From Pseudoduganella aquatica (GTDB taxonomy: Bacteria; Pseudomonadota; Gammaproteobacteria; Burkholderiales; Burkholderiaceae_D): 64,000 bases of DNA. Under the pieces are notes generated by a model that saw only the letters and a list, made by a program, of their open reading frames with translations, searched no databases and was not told where the DNA came from. Shown in pieces: positions 8,056 to 19,460 of the stretch (position 1 is the stretch's first letter; each line of letters begins with the position of its first letter). The position numbers and the translations under genes are program-made. Where the stretch lies: assembly GCF_009857595.1 (NCBI RefSeq), contig NZ_WWCU01000026.1, forward strand, positions 24,653 through 88,652, in the 5' to 3' direction.

Positions 8056-9510
8056 ATGTACGCAGCGGTAGACCTGGGTTCCAATAGTTTTCGCCTCGCC
8101 ATCGGCAGGCACGACGGCGACGAGATCCGCGTCGTCAAGACGGCGCGCGAGCCGATCCGCCTGGCGGCCGGCCTGGACGCCTCCGGCAACCTGACCGAGG
8201 CGGCCATGCAGTCGGCCCTGTCCTGCCTGAAGAACTTCCGCGCCGTGCTGGAAGCCTACGAGCTGGAAGCGGTGCGCGTGGTGGCCACCTCCACCCTGCG
8301 GCTGGCGCGCAACGCCGCCGCCTTCCTGCCCGCCGCCGAGCAGGCCATCGGCCAGCCCATCGAAATCATCTCCGGCGAGGAGGAGGGGCGGCTGATCTAT
8401 ATGGGCGTGTCCAACGCCCTCAACCTGCCGGGCGAGCGGCGCCTGGTGATCGACATCGGCGGCGGCTCCACCGAGCTGATACTGGGGCGCGGCAGCGACA
8501 TCGAGCGCGTCGAGTCCTTCTCCATCGGCAGCGTCAAGCAAAGCCTGTCCTTCTTCGTCGGCGGCCGGGTGGACGGGCCTTCGTTCGAGGCGGCCATCCT
8601 GTCGGCGCGCAGCCATTTCGAGGACGCGGCGCCGCCATACCATCCCGAATACTGGAAGAAGTGCTACGGCTCGTCCGGCACCATCCGCGCCATTGCGGAC
8701 ATCATCGAGAAGAACAAGCTGGGCAACGGCGTGACGGCGGTCAGCCTGGAGGCGCTGAAAAAGCGCTTCATCGCGGCCGGCCACGTGAGCAAGATGGACA
8801 TGCCGGGCCTGCGCCCGGACCGCGCCGGCACCATCGTCGGCGGCCTGGCCGTGCTGATCGCGCTGGTGCATGAACTGGGCGTGGCTACGCTCACGCCGAT
8901 AGAGGCCGGCCTGCGCGTGGGCGTGATGTGGGACCTGCACCTGCGCTCGACCAAGCGCGACCGGCGCGACCAGTCGGTGCGCGCCTTCCTGCAGCGCTTC
9001 CAGGTCGACGAGGCGCGCGCCGACCGCGTGGCCGAATACGCCGGCGCGCTGTACGCGCAGATGAAACCCGTCACCGACAACTACACGCGCCTGCTGTCCT
9101 GGAGCGCCCTGCTGCACGAGGTGGGCATGGCGGTGTCGCAAACCGGCTACCACAAGCACGCCTGCTATATGGTGGAGAACGCGGACCTGCCGGGCTTCAC
9201 CACGCGCGACCAGAAAACCATGGGGCGCCTGATCGTGGCGCAGAAGGGCAATCTGCGCAAGGTGGGCGAGTTCCTGGCCGACGCGGATTTCGCCAAGGCC
9301 GTGGTGGCGCTGCGCCTGGCCATCCTGTTCATGCATTCGCGCATAGAGATCGATTTCACGGAGCTGAGGCTGCGCATGAAAAACCGTATCGAACTGGAGC
9401 TGCGGCGCGAATGGGTGACCGGCCATCCGACCGTATCCTACTGGATGGAGAAGGAGCAGGAGCTATGGGACGAGGTGGGCGTGGATTTCAGCATACGGGC
9501 CACGGCCTGA
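8056..9510 (+). CDS. ppx: Exopolyphosphatase (Ppx/GppA family)
   Basis: A 484-residue cytosolic enzyme that removes terminal phosphate from polyphosphate (or acts on pppGpp in GppA relatives). The N-terminus YAAVDLGSNSFRLAIG (2-17) is the family phosphate-1 loop of the ASKHA fold. VIDIGGGSTELILG (about 132-145) is the phosphate-2 loop, and GSSGTIRA (about 206-213) the third. The C-terminal half is the helical HD-like domain with LLHEVG. The ATG at 8056 is preferred: GGAG at 8044-8047 is 8 bases upstream, and family members start close to AAVDLGSNS. Earlier in-frame starts at 8014 and 7981 add nothing conserved. Confidence 0.92.
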   Translation: MYAAVDLGSNSFRLAIGRHDGDEIRVVKTAREPIRLAAGLDASGNLTEAAMQSALSCLKNFRAVLEAYELEAVRVVATSTLRLARNAAAFLPAAEQAIGQPIEIISGEEEGRLIYMGVSNALNLPGERRLVIDIGGGSTELILGRGSDIERVESFSIGSVKQSLSFFVGGRVDGPSFEAAILSARSHFEDAAPPYHPEYWKKCYGSSGTIRAIADIIEKNKLGNGVTAVSLEALKKRFIAAGHVSKMDMPGLRPDRAGTIVGGLAVLIALVHELGVATLTPIEAGLRVGVMWDLHLRSTKRDRRDQSVRAFLQRFQVDEARADRVAEYAGALYAQMKPVTDNYTRLLSWSALLHEVGMAVSQTGYHKHACYMVENADLPGFTTRDQKTMGRLIVAQKGNLRKVGEFLADADFAKAVVALRLAILFMHSRIEIDFTELRLRMKNRIELELRREWVTGHPTVSYWMEKEQELWDEVGVDFSIRATA

Positions 9511-9512
9511 CC

Positions 9513-10336
9513 ATGATGGGCAGCCGCCGCGCCATACGCACGCTGGCTGTCCTGGCTTGTTGCGCGCTTTCCGCCGCATCCGTCCCCGCCGCTGCCGCCG
9601 AACCTGCGGCCCGGGTGGAGACCGTCACACTGTGCTTTGAGCGCGCCAACGTCATCCCCTGGCGCACCGAGCAGCTGGGCGGCCTGAATTTCGAGCTGCT
9701 GCGCATGGTGGAGCAGCGCCTCAACATCCATTTCGATTTTCAAAGCGTGCCCTGGAAGCGCTGCCTGGCGCAGCTGCAGGCCAACGCCTACGACGGCGCT
9801 TTCGCCGTCAGCTATGTGCCCGAGCGGCGCGCGCTGGGCGTGTTTCCCGGCACGGGCAGCACCGGCACGGGCAGCGCCGACAGCGCCAAGCGCATGCACG
9901 TGGACCGTTACATGCTGTTGCGGCGCAAGGGCAGCGCCGTGGAGTGGGACGGCAAGGCCTTGCGCAAGCTGCAAGGGCCGGTCGGCTTCCAGCTCGGCTA
10001 CTCGGTGGGCGAGGTGCTGCGCGGCCTGCATGTGGAAGTGGACGAAGGCAGCCAGCGGGCCGACGAACTGGCGCGCAAGCTGATACTGGGCCGGCTCGGC
10101 GCGGCAGCCATGGGTGGCAGCGACACCGCCGCCATCATGCGCGGCCCGCTGGCGGCCGAGCTGGAAGTGCTGCCGTTGCCGCTGATCGAAAAACCTTATT
10201 ACCTGGTACTGTCTCATGGCATGGCGGAACGGCGGCCGGAACTGGCTCAGCGCATCTGGACGGCGATGGCGCAGGTGCGCAATAGTCCGGCCTACAAGAA
10301 AATCGAACAGGCGGCGCAGGAAGGCGGGAATAACTG

Positions 10337-10337
<1 letters not shown>
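9513..10337 (+). CDS. Periplasmic substrate-binding protein, SBP_bac_3 type
   Basis: A 274-residue secreted protein. Residues 1-28 are a signal peptide with basic start, hydrophobic core and Ala-rich cleavage region. The mature part has the bilobed amino-acid-binding pattern: TVTLCFE near the start, then LNFELLRMVEQRLNIHFDF and VPWKRCLAQLQANAYDGAF. No ABC permease or ATPase is adjacent. Instead its stop overlaps the start of the hybrid histidine kinase by one base (TGATG), so it is probably a sensory binding protein working with the kinase rather than a transporter component. The ligand is unknown. Confidence 0.8.
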
Positions 10338-13522
<3,185 letters not shown>

Positions 13523-13529
13523 ACGCCAT

Positions 13530-14669
13530 ATGAACGCCAAACAGACCGCCCGCCCAGTTATTCTGATTGTTGACGACACCCCGGACAACATCACGCTGCT
13601 TTCCAGTCTGCTGAAGGACAAATACACCACCAAGGTCGCCAAGGACGGCGCCACCGCGCTGCAGATCGTGGAGGCTTCCAAGGTCGACCTGATCCTGCTG
13701 GACGTGATGATGCCCGGCATGGACGGCTACGAAACCTGCCGCCGCCTCAAGCAGAATCCCGCCAGTGCGGACGTCCCGGTCCTGTTCCTGACCGCCAAAA
13801 GCCAGCCCGAGGACGAGGCGATGGGCCTGCGGGCCGGCGCGGCCGACTACCTGACCAAGCCTATCAGCCCGCCCATCCTGTTCGCGCGCGTGGCCACGCA
13901 CCTGAAGCTGCGCGCCGCCAACCTGAGCCTGAAAGCTGAGAACGCCGCCCTGGAGAGCCTGGTGCAGGAGCGCACCGGCCAGCTCTCGCTGCTGCACGAT
14001 GCAACGGTCATGGCCATGGCCACCATGGCGGAAACGCGCGACAGCGAGACGGGGGAGAAAACCGGCAACCACATCCGCCGCACGCAGAACTACGTGGCCG
14101 CGCTGGCGCGCAAGCTGCAAAGCCATCCGCGCTTCGCCGCCGACCTGACCGACGAGAACATCACGCTGCTGTACAAGTCCGTGCCGCTGCACGACATAGG
14201 CAAGGCCGGCATGCCGGAGGCGATCCTGCTCAAGCCGGGCAAGCTGGACCAGGAAGAATTTGAAATCATGAAGCTGCACGCCGTGCGCGGGCGCGACACG
14301 ATACGCCAGGTGGAGGAGTATATCGGCGGCAGCAACGGCTTCCTGACTTATGCCCGCGAGATTGCGCATTCGCACCAGGAGAAGTGGGACGGTTCGGGCT
14401 ATCCGGAAAAACTGGCGGGGGAGGCGATACCGTTGTCGGCGCGGCTGATGGCGGTGGCGGACGTGTACGACGCGCTGATTTCGCGGCGCCTTTACAAGCT
14501 GCCCTACAGCCATGCGGAGGCGGTCGAGATCATGCAGGACGGGCGCGGCAGCCACTTCGATCCGGACATATTGGACGCATTCCTCGCCATAGAGGCCAGT
14601 TTCGCCGACATTGCGGCGCAGTTCCGCGACGCGGAAAACGGCAAGAACGAGCACGCCGGCGAGAAATAG
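13530..14669 (+). CDS. Response regulator with HD-GYP cyclic-di-GMP phosphodiesterase domain (RpfG type)
   Basis: A 379-residue cytosolic regulator. REC domain 8-125 with phospho-Asp58 (LLLDVMMPG) and a KPIS loop near 110. A coiled coil at about 130-155 is followed by the HD-GYP domain: HDIGK with His221-Asp222, the HQEKWDGSGYP motif ending in Gly290-Tyr-Pro292, and DVYDAL at 311-316. The motif set is complete, so it should hydrolyse c-di-GMP. It starts 7 bases after the hybrid kinase and is presumably phosphorylated from that kinase's Hpt domain. An earlier ATG at 13519 runs only a few codons. Confidence 0.92.
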   Translation: MNAKQTARPVILIVDDTPDNITLLSSLLKDKYTTKVAKDGATALQIVEASKVDLILLDVMMPGMDGYETCRRLKQNPASADVPVLFLTAKSQPEDEAMGLRAGAADYLTKPISPPILFARVATHLKLRAANLSLKAENAALESLVQERTGQLSLLHDATVMAMATMAETRDSETGEKTGNHIRRTQNYVAALARKLQSHPRFAADLTDENITLLYKSVPLHDIGKAGMPEAILLKPGKLDQEEFEIMKLHAVRGRDTIRQVEEYIGGSNGFLTYAREIAHSHQEKWDGSGYPEKLAGEAIPLSARLMAVADVYDALISRRLYKLPYSHAEAVEIMQDGRGSHFDPDILDAFLAIEASFADIAAQFRDAENGKNEHAGEK

Positions 14670-14707
14670 TATATATTGTTTATATTGTTGAATATTCTGG
14701 AGTTGAA

Positions 14708-15352
14708 ATGACCAAAACTGTTAGCGCTGTCAAACCGGCGGAAACCACCCCGAAAACCGTGGCCGCTCCTGCCGCTCCTGCCGCTCCGGCGGCTGCAGCC
14801 AAGGCAGCTGCGCCTAAAGCCGCGGCAGCCAAGGCCAATGGCGCCAAGCCGGCCGCTGTGAAAGCCGTTGCCGCCAAGGCCGCACCGAAGGCCGCCGCCG
14901 CGAAAGCAGCAGTGCCGAAGCCAGCCGCCAAGCCGGCCGCGCCCAAGGCCGCCGCCAAGGCAGCAGCTCCGAAAGCCGCCGCCCCGAAAGCCGCCGCTCC
15001 GAAAGCCGCCGCCCCCAAGGCCGCCGCTCCTAAAGCATCCGCTGCCAAAGCCGCTGCTCCCAAGGCCGCCAAAGCCGCTGCTCCTAAAGCCGCCGCCAAG
15101 TCCGCCGAAGCGCCGGCCAAGGACAAAGCGCGCAAGGAAAAACTGGTGCGCGACAGCTTCACCATGCCGGAAACCGAATACGCCGTGCTGGGCCAGGTGA
15201 AAAAAGCCGCCCTGAAAGCCGGTTTCGAGATCAAGAAGAGCGAGCTGCTGCGCGTTGGTGTTGCCTTGATCAGCAAGGTCGACATGGCCACCCTGAAAGG
15301 CGTGCTGGCTTCCCTGCCGCAACTGAAAACCGGCCGCCCGAAAAAGGCCTGA
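14708..15352 (+). CDS. Histone-H1-like Ala/Lys/Pro-rich protein with C-terminal RHH-like domain (AlgP-like)
   Basis: A 214-residue very basic protein. Residues about 15-140 consist of repeated AAPKAA / AAAKAA units like eukaryotic H1 tails and Pseudomonas AlgP. The DNA for about 85-110 is a 15-base tandem repeat, prone to length change. The C-terminal 65 residues are non-repetitive (FTMPETEYAVLGQ, then KKSELLRVGVALI) and have the strand-helix-helix pattern of ribbon-helix-helix DNA-binding proteins. GGAG lies 8 bases before the ATG. The likely role is a nucleoid-associated or regulatory DNA-binding protein. The H1-like tail is directly seen; the RHH call is inference. Confidence 0.75.
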   Translation: MTKTVSAVKPAETTPKTVAAPAAPAAPAAAAKAAAPKAAAAKANGAKPAAVKAVAAKAAPKAAAAKAAVPKPAAKPAAPKAAAKAAAPKAAAPKAAAPKAAAPKAAAPKASAAKAAAPKAAKAAAPKAAAKSAEAPAKDKARKEKLVRDSFTMPETEYAVLGQVKKAALKAGFEIKKSELLRVGVALISKVDMATLKGVLASLPQLKTGRPKKA

Positions 15353-15371
15353 GCCGTTGCATGTAACCAAA

Positions 15372-15389
15372 GTGACATAGCTTTGTCAC
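15372..15389 (+). promoter_or_regulatory. PHO-box-like site upstream of olsB
   Basis: The 18-base sequence GTGACATAGCTTTGTCAC matches the PhoB box layout of two 7-mers (consensus CTGTCAT / CTGTCA[TC]) separated by 4 bases: 5 of 7 in the first half and 6 of 7 in the second. It is also a perfect 6+6 inverted repeat. A weak -10-like TATTCC begins 11 bases downstream (15400), the spacing seen in PhoB-activated promoters. Ornithine lipid synthesis is phosphate-controlled in several bacteria, which fits. Confidence 0.45.
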
Positions 15390-15446
15390 AGTCTTGAAGT
15401 ATTCCCCGGCTACGCTTGCTTCGTTCTCAACTCACAAGGACGAAGC

Positions 15447-16205
15447 ATGCAACAGCCTATCTTACAGACGGAAATCCGCACTTCCTCCGCCAAGCTGTCG
15501 CTCAGCATGGCCAGCACGGCCGAGGAGCTGCGCGAGGTGCAGCGCCTGCGCTACAAGGTCTTCATCGAAACGATGGGCCTGACCGCGCTGGCCAGCGAAG
15601 ACGGCCTGGACAGCGACGAGTTCGACGAACACTGCGACCACCTGATCGTGCGCGACACCAACACCCTGCGCGTGGTGGGCACCTACCGCCTGCTGAGCGC
15701 CGCGCGCGCCCACAAGCTGGGCCGCGTCTACTCCGAGAATGAATTCGACCTCAGCCGCCTGAACAACGTGCGCAGCCGCATCGTGGAAGCGGGCCGCGCC
15801 TGCATCCACCCGGACTACCGTGGCGGCAGCGTCATCATGCTGCTGTGGTCCGGCCTGGCCGAATACATGCGCCGCGAGCGCTGCGACTTCCTGGCCGGCT
15901 GCGCCAGCATCAGCCTGGCCGACGGCGGCCACAACGCGGTGGCGGTGTACACCTCGCTGGCGGCCAAGCATATGGCGCCGGTGGAATACCGCGTCACCCC
16001 GCACCTGCCTTTCCCGTACAGCAAGCTGGAAGCCGCGCAAAGCCCCCAGATACCACCGCTGCTCAAGGGCTATATGCGTTCGGGCGCATGGATCTGCGGC
16101 GAACCGGCCTGGGATCCTGATTTCGAAAGCGCCGACCTGTTCCTGCTGATGCCGCTCGCCAATCTGGACAGCCGCTACGCCCGCCACTACGGCGTGGAGG
16201 GCTGA
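15447..16205 (+). CDS. olsB: Ornithine N-acyltransferase, GNAT fold (OlsB)
   Basis: A 252-residue enzyme of the OlsB/hemolysin-like GNAT family, which transfers a 3-hydroxyacyl group from ACP to ornithine, the first step of ornithine lipid synthesis. Family marks are VQRLRYKVFIETMG (about 30-43), the DHLIVRD strand, VVGTYRLL (about 75-82), and EAGRACIHPDYRGG (about 113-126), which holds the acyl-donor site. The O-acyltransferase OlsA is not adjacent. The AAGGACG ribosome site is 5 bases from the ATG. The upstream PHO-box-like sequence suggests induction by phosphate starvation. A moaB-like gene follows after 2 bases. Confidence 0.82.
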   Translation: MQQPILQTEIRTSSAKLSLSMASTAEELREVQRLRYKVFIETMGLTALASEDGLDSDEFDEHCDHLIVRDTNTLRVVGTYRLLSAARAHKLGRVYSENEFDLSRLNNVRSRIVEAGRACIHPDYRGGSVIMLLWSGLAEYMRRERCDFLAGCASISLADGGHNAVAVYTSLAAKHMAPVEYRVTPHLPFPYSKLEAAQSPQIPPLLKGYMRSGAWICGEPAWDPDFESADLFLLMPLANLDSRYARHYGVEG

Positions 16206-16207
16206 CA

Positions 16208-16699
16208 GTGGCTGAAGCAATCAGCCTGCGCTGCGCGGTGCTCAGCGTGAGCAGCGCGCACGGCGCGGCCAGGGACGGGGCAGGGGAGCTGCTGGCCGCG
16301 CGCGCGCAAGCGGCAGGGCACAGCGTGGTGCGCCGCGTCTGCGTGGGCGACGGCGTGGACGAAGTGCGCCGCATGCTCAGCGACTGCATCGCCGACCCCG
16401 AGATCCAGGTCGTGCTCAGCTCCGGCGGCAGCGGCTTCGCGCGGCGCAATGCCGTGCCGGAAGCGGCGGCCGGCCTGCTGGAGCAGGAAATACGCGGCTT
16501 TGGCGACTTGCTGCAGCACCTGGTCTACAGCGCCGTGGGCAGCACCATCGTGCAATCGCGCGCGCTGGCCGGCTACGCCAACGGCACGCTGGTGTTTTGC
16601 CTGCCGGGCGTGGTGGGCGCCTGCGCGCTCGCCTGGGACCGCATTATCAGCGCCCAGCTTGCCGTCCCGCTCCGGAAAAACAGCTTGCATCCGGCCTGA
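16208..16699 (+). CDS. moaB: MoaB/Mog-family molybdopterin-binding protein, divergent
   Basis: A 163-residue protein starting with GTG two bases after olsB. The MoaB/Mog fold is clear from SSGGSGFARR (72-81), the GFGDLLQHLVY region and the STIVQSRALAGYANGTLVFCLPG core. Several usually fixed residues differ: the GGTG loop is GGSG, the Asp of the RD-x-TPEA motif is Asn (RRNAVPEA), and LPGS is LPGV. In MogA that Asp is needed for adenylylation of molybdopterin. Function in molybdenum cofactor synthesis is therefore uncertain. No other moa or mog gene is in the window. Confidence 0.7.
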   Translation: MAEAISLRCAVLSVSSAHGAARDGAGELLAARAQAAGHSVVRRVCVGDGVDEVRRMLSDCIADPEIQVVLSSGGSGFARRNAVPEAAAGLLEQEIRGFGDLLQHLVYSAVGSTIVQSRALAGYANGTLVFCLPGVVGACALAWDRIISAQLAVPLRKNSLHPA

Positions 16700-16714
16700 A
16701 CACGGATTATATTG

Positions 16715-16753
16715 ATTGTACTGATCGGTACATGTCGTACCGATCGGAACAAT
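16715..16753. promoter_or_regulatory. Palindromic operator, probable TetR site
   Basis: Two 17-base arms, 16715-16731 and 16737-16753, are inverted copies with 15 of 17 positions matching around a 5-base spacer (ATGTC). The core is GATCGGTAC / GTACCGATC. It lies 14 bases before the ATG of the NTF2-like gene, whose partner gene encodes a TetR regulator, so autoregulation of the pair is the natural reading. Confidence 0.7.
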
Positions 16754-16767
16754 CATAGGAATCCATC

Positions 16768-17238
16768 ATGTCCACTCGTCCTCCTCTGCCCCCGTTCACC
16801 CGCGAAACCGCCATAGAAAAGGTCCGCCTGGCCGAAAACGGCTGGAACACCCGCGACGCCGAGAAAGTCGCACTCGCCTATACCGAAGACAGCTGGTGGC
16901 GCAACCGGGGCGAATTCGTCCAGGGCCGCGCCGCCATCGTCGGCCTGCTCAAACGCAAATGGACGCGCGAGCTGGACTACCGCCTGGTGAAAGAATTGTG
17001 GGCGCACGACGGCGCCCGCATTGCGGTCCGCTTCGCCTACGAATACCATGACGACTCCGGCCAGTGGTTCCGCGCCTATGGCAACGAAAACTGGGAATTC
17101 GACGAGAACGGCCTGATGCACCACCGTCACGCCAGCATCAACGAAACGCCGATCAAGGAGTCGGAGCGCAAGCTGTTCTGGGACGCCAGCGGCCCGCGCC
17201 CGGCCGACCACCCAGGCTTGACGGAGCTGGGTTTCTAA
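16768..17238 (+). CDS. NTF2/SnoaL-like protein, DUF1348 family
   Basis: A 156-residue soluble protein of the cone-shaped NTF2-like fold. Recognisable DUF1348 stretches are AENGWNTRDAEKVALAYT (27-44), EDSWWRNR (45-52), FVQGRAAI and FAYEYHDDSGQWFRAYGNENW (about 89-109). Tryptophan and histidine residues line the predicted cavity, but no catalytic set is known for the family. It has the palindromic operator just upstream and is followed 17 bases later by a TetR gene. The usual idea is a small-molecule binding or detoxifying role; the substrate is unknown. Confidence 0.82.
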   Translation: MSTRPPLPPFTRETAIEKVRLAENGWNTRDAEKVALAYTEDSWWRNRGEFVQGRAAIVGLLKRKWTRELDYRLVKELWAHDGARIAVRFAYEYHDDSGQWFRAYGNENWEFDENGLMHHRHASINETPIKESERKLFWDASGPRPADHPGLTELGF

Positions 17239-17254
17239 TAGCACAGGAATAGCA

Positions 17255-17818
17255 ATGGCAAGAATGATCGCAGAGCGGGCCGACGTGGTGCCGCTGGTGG
17301 CGGAGGTGTTCCGCACCTTTGGTTTCGAGGGCGCCAGCCTGGCCCGCATTACCGAAGGTACGCGGCTGGGAAAGGGCAGTATCTATAACTTCTTCCCCGG
17401 CGGCAAAGAGGAAATGGCCGACGCCGTGCTGGGCGAAATCGACGCCTGGTTCCGCCTGCGCGTGTTCGAGCCCCTGCACGAAGGCGCCGACCCTGCGGCC
17501 GGCATCGCCAATATGTTCGACGAGGTGGAGTGCTACTTCCTGTCCGGCCGCAAGGTCTGCCTGGTGGGCGTGTTCGCGCTGGGCAACGAGCGCGACCGCT
17601 TTTCGGTCCGCGTGCGGGACTACTTCGCCGCGTGGATAGACGCGCTGGCCAGCGCGCTGGTGCGCACCGGCATGGACGGCGCGCAGGCGGCGGCGCTGTC
17701 GGAGGAGGCGGTGGGCGGCATCCAGGGTGCGCTGGTGCTGGCCCGCGCCCTCGACCGCCCGGAGGTGTTTGTGTCCGCGCTGCAGCGCATGCGCGCGCGG
17801 CTTAGCGCGCCAGCCTGA
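17255..17818 (+). CDS. TetR-family transcriptional regulator
   Basis: A 187-residue repressor. The N-terminal HTH spans about 12-50: VFRTFGFEGASLARI, then TRLGKGSIYNFFPGGKEEM with the typical recognition-helix sequence KGSIYNFF. The remaining helices form the ligand and dimer domain. It is the second gene of the operon with the DUF1348 gene and probably binds the palindrome at 16715-16753. Its 3' end overlaps the convergent chemoreceptor gene by 17 bases. The inducer is unknown, perhaps a substrate of the upstream protein. Confidence 0.88.
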   Translation: MARMIAERADVVPLVAEVFRTFGFEGASLARITEGTRLGKGSIYNFFPGGKEEMADAVLGEIDAWFRLRVFEPLHEGADPAAGIANMFDEVECYFLSGRKVCLVGVFALGNERDRFSVRVRDYFAAWIDALASALVRTGMDGAQAAALSEEAVGGIQGALVLARALDRPEVFVSALQRMRARLSAPA

Positions 17819-19367
17819 AGATGCTCACGGCCGCCGCCAGCTGCTCGGCCTGATCCTGCAGCGACGCGGCCGCGGCTGCGGCTTCCTCCACCAGCGCCGC
17901 GTTCTGCTGCGTCACGTCTTCCATCTGCGCGATGGCGCTGTGCACGTTCTCGATGCCGCCTTGCTGCTGCTCGCTGGCGGCGGCGATGTCGGCCATGATG
18001 CCGGTGACGCGGCGCACGCTGTCCACCACGTCCACCATGGTGCCGCCGGCCTGGCTCACCAGCTTGCTGCCGCTGGCCATTTTCTGCACCGAGTCGTCGA
18101 TCAACTGCTTGATTTCGTGCGCGGCGGTGGCGCTGCGCTGCGCCAGGCTGCGCACCTCGCCCGCCACCACGGCAAAGCCTCGCCCCTGTTCGCCGGCGCG
18201 CGCCGCTTCCACGGCGGCGTTCAGCGCCAGGATATTGGTCTGGAAGGCGATGCCGTCGATGACGCCGATAATATCCACAATCCGGGCCGACGAGGCGTTG
18301 ATGGCCGCCATGGTGTCCACCACCTGCGCCACCACCGCGCCGCCCTGTTCGGCGATGCTAGAGGCCGACTGCGCCAGCTGGTTGGCTTCGCGCGCGTTGC
18401 CGGCGTTGCTGCGCACATGGTCGGTCAGGGCCTGCATGGCCGCCGTGGTCTGGCCCAGCGAGGCGGTCTGCTGCTCGGTGCGCACCGACAGGTCCAGGTT
18501 GCCGGCGGAAATCTGCGCCGCGCCGGTGCCCAGCGTGTCCACCGCCGTCTTGATGCCGGAAACGGTGCGCGCCAGCCGCTCCTGCATGGCGTGCATGTCG
18601 GCCAGCAGGCTGCCGCTGTCGCCGGTGCGCAGGGCGATGGGCACATTGAGCTTGCCGGCGGCGATTTCCTTGCACACGCTGGCGGCGTAGTCCGGCTCGC
18701 CGCCAAGGCGCTTGAGCAGGCCGCGCAAGATCACCACCGCCACCGCCACGGCCGCGCCCAGCGACAGCAGGAACAGTGCCAGCAGCCCGGCATGGGCCGA
18801 GGCAATGCTGGTGCGGGCGGCCACCTCGTCGTCTTCGGTGCGCTTGACGGCGAGCTGCACCACCTCGTCGACCGCCTTGCGGTGCAGCTCGTACTGCGCG
18901 CCCATGCGCGCCAGTACGGCAGTGGCGGCATCGCGGTCGCCGCTGCGCAGGGCGGGCAGGTAGCTGTCGAAGGCCAGCGCGTAAAAGGCCAGTGCCGGCT
19001 CGTGCGCGCGGCGCAGCAGGATGTCGCCCAGCGTGGCGTCCAGGCCGGCTTGCTGCCAATAGGTGTGGCGGGTGTCGTAGTCCTTCTTCAGCGCCTGCAG
19101 GCGCGTGGCCAGCGCCTGCTGGCCGGCGCCGTCGGCGGCACGGTCCAGCTGTAGCGCTACCAGATAGGATTCAATAATGTATTCGGGCGGCGGCAGCACG
19201 TCCGCCACCAGATCCTTATTCTGGACAATATTCTGATACAGCGGCCCGTTCACCTTGAGTTGGCTGAGCGTGTGGAAGGACCAGTAGCCATAGGCGGCGA
19301 AGCCGAACACGAAAATGCCGAGGAGGAGGGCGAAACGGTGGGAGAGCTTGAAGCGAGGGGATTGCAT
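17802..19367 (-). CDS. Methyl-accepting chemotaxis protein
   Basis: A 521-residue inner-membrane chemoreceptor. TM1 about 13-31, a helical periplasmic region about 35-190, TM2 about 193-216, HAMP about 217-268, then the cytoplasmic signalling coiled coil. The hairpin tip (residues about 360-400) has the conserved IAFQTNILALNAAVEAARAG and GEQGRGFAVVAGEVR. It ends in FRLAR without a CheR-binding pentapeptide. The periplasmic domain is a four-helix-bundle type with no recognisable ligand motif. The gene is convergent with the TetR gene (17-base overlap). Confidence 0.9.
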   Translation of the reverse strand: MQSPRFKLSHRFALLLGIFVFGFAAYGYWSFHTLSQLKVNGPLYQNIVQNKDLVADVLPPPEYIIESYLVALQLDRAADGAGQQALATRLQALKKDYDTRHTYWQQAGLDATLGDILLRRAHEPALAFYALAFDSYLPALRSGDRDAATAVLARMGAQYELHRKAVDEVVQLAVKRTEDDEVAARTSIASAHAGLLALFLLSLGAAVAVAVVILRGLLKRLGGEPDYAASVCKEIAAGKLNVPIALRTGDSGSLLADMHAMQERLARTVSGIKTAVDTLGTGAAQISAGNLDLSVRTEQQTASLGQTTAAMQALTDHVRSNAGNAREANQLAQSASSIAEQGGAVVAQVVDTMAAINASSARIVDIIGVIDGIAFQTNILALNAAVEAARAGEQGRGFAVVAGEVRSLAQRSATAAHEIKQLIDDSVQKMASGSKLVSQAGGTMVDVVDSVRRVTGIMADIAAASEQQQGGIENVHSAIAQMEDVTQQNAALVEEAAAAAASLQDQAEQLAAAVSIFRLAR

Positions 19368-19460
19368 GCCTGGTATATGCTGAAGAGAAACCGTCAGTAT
19401 ATGCCGAAAGTGAATTAGCTTATGCGAAATTTGACGATTGCAGTCAGTCCAGGCGCGTGG

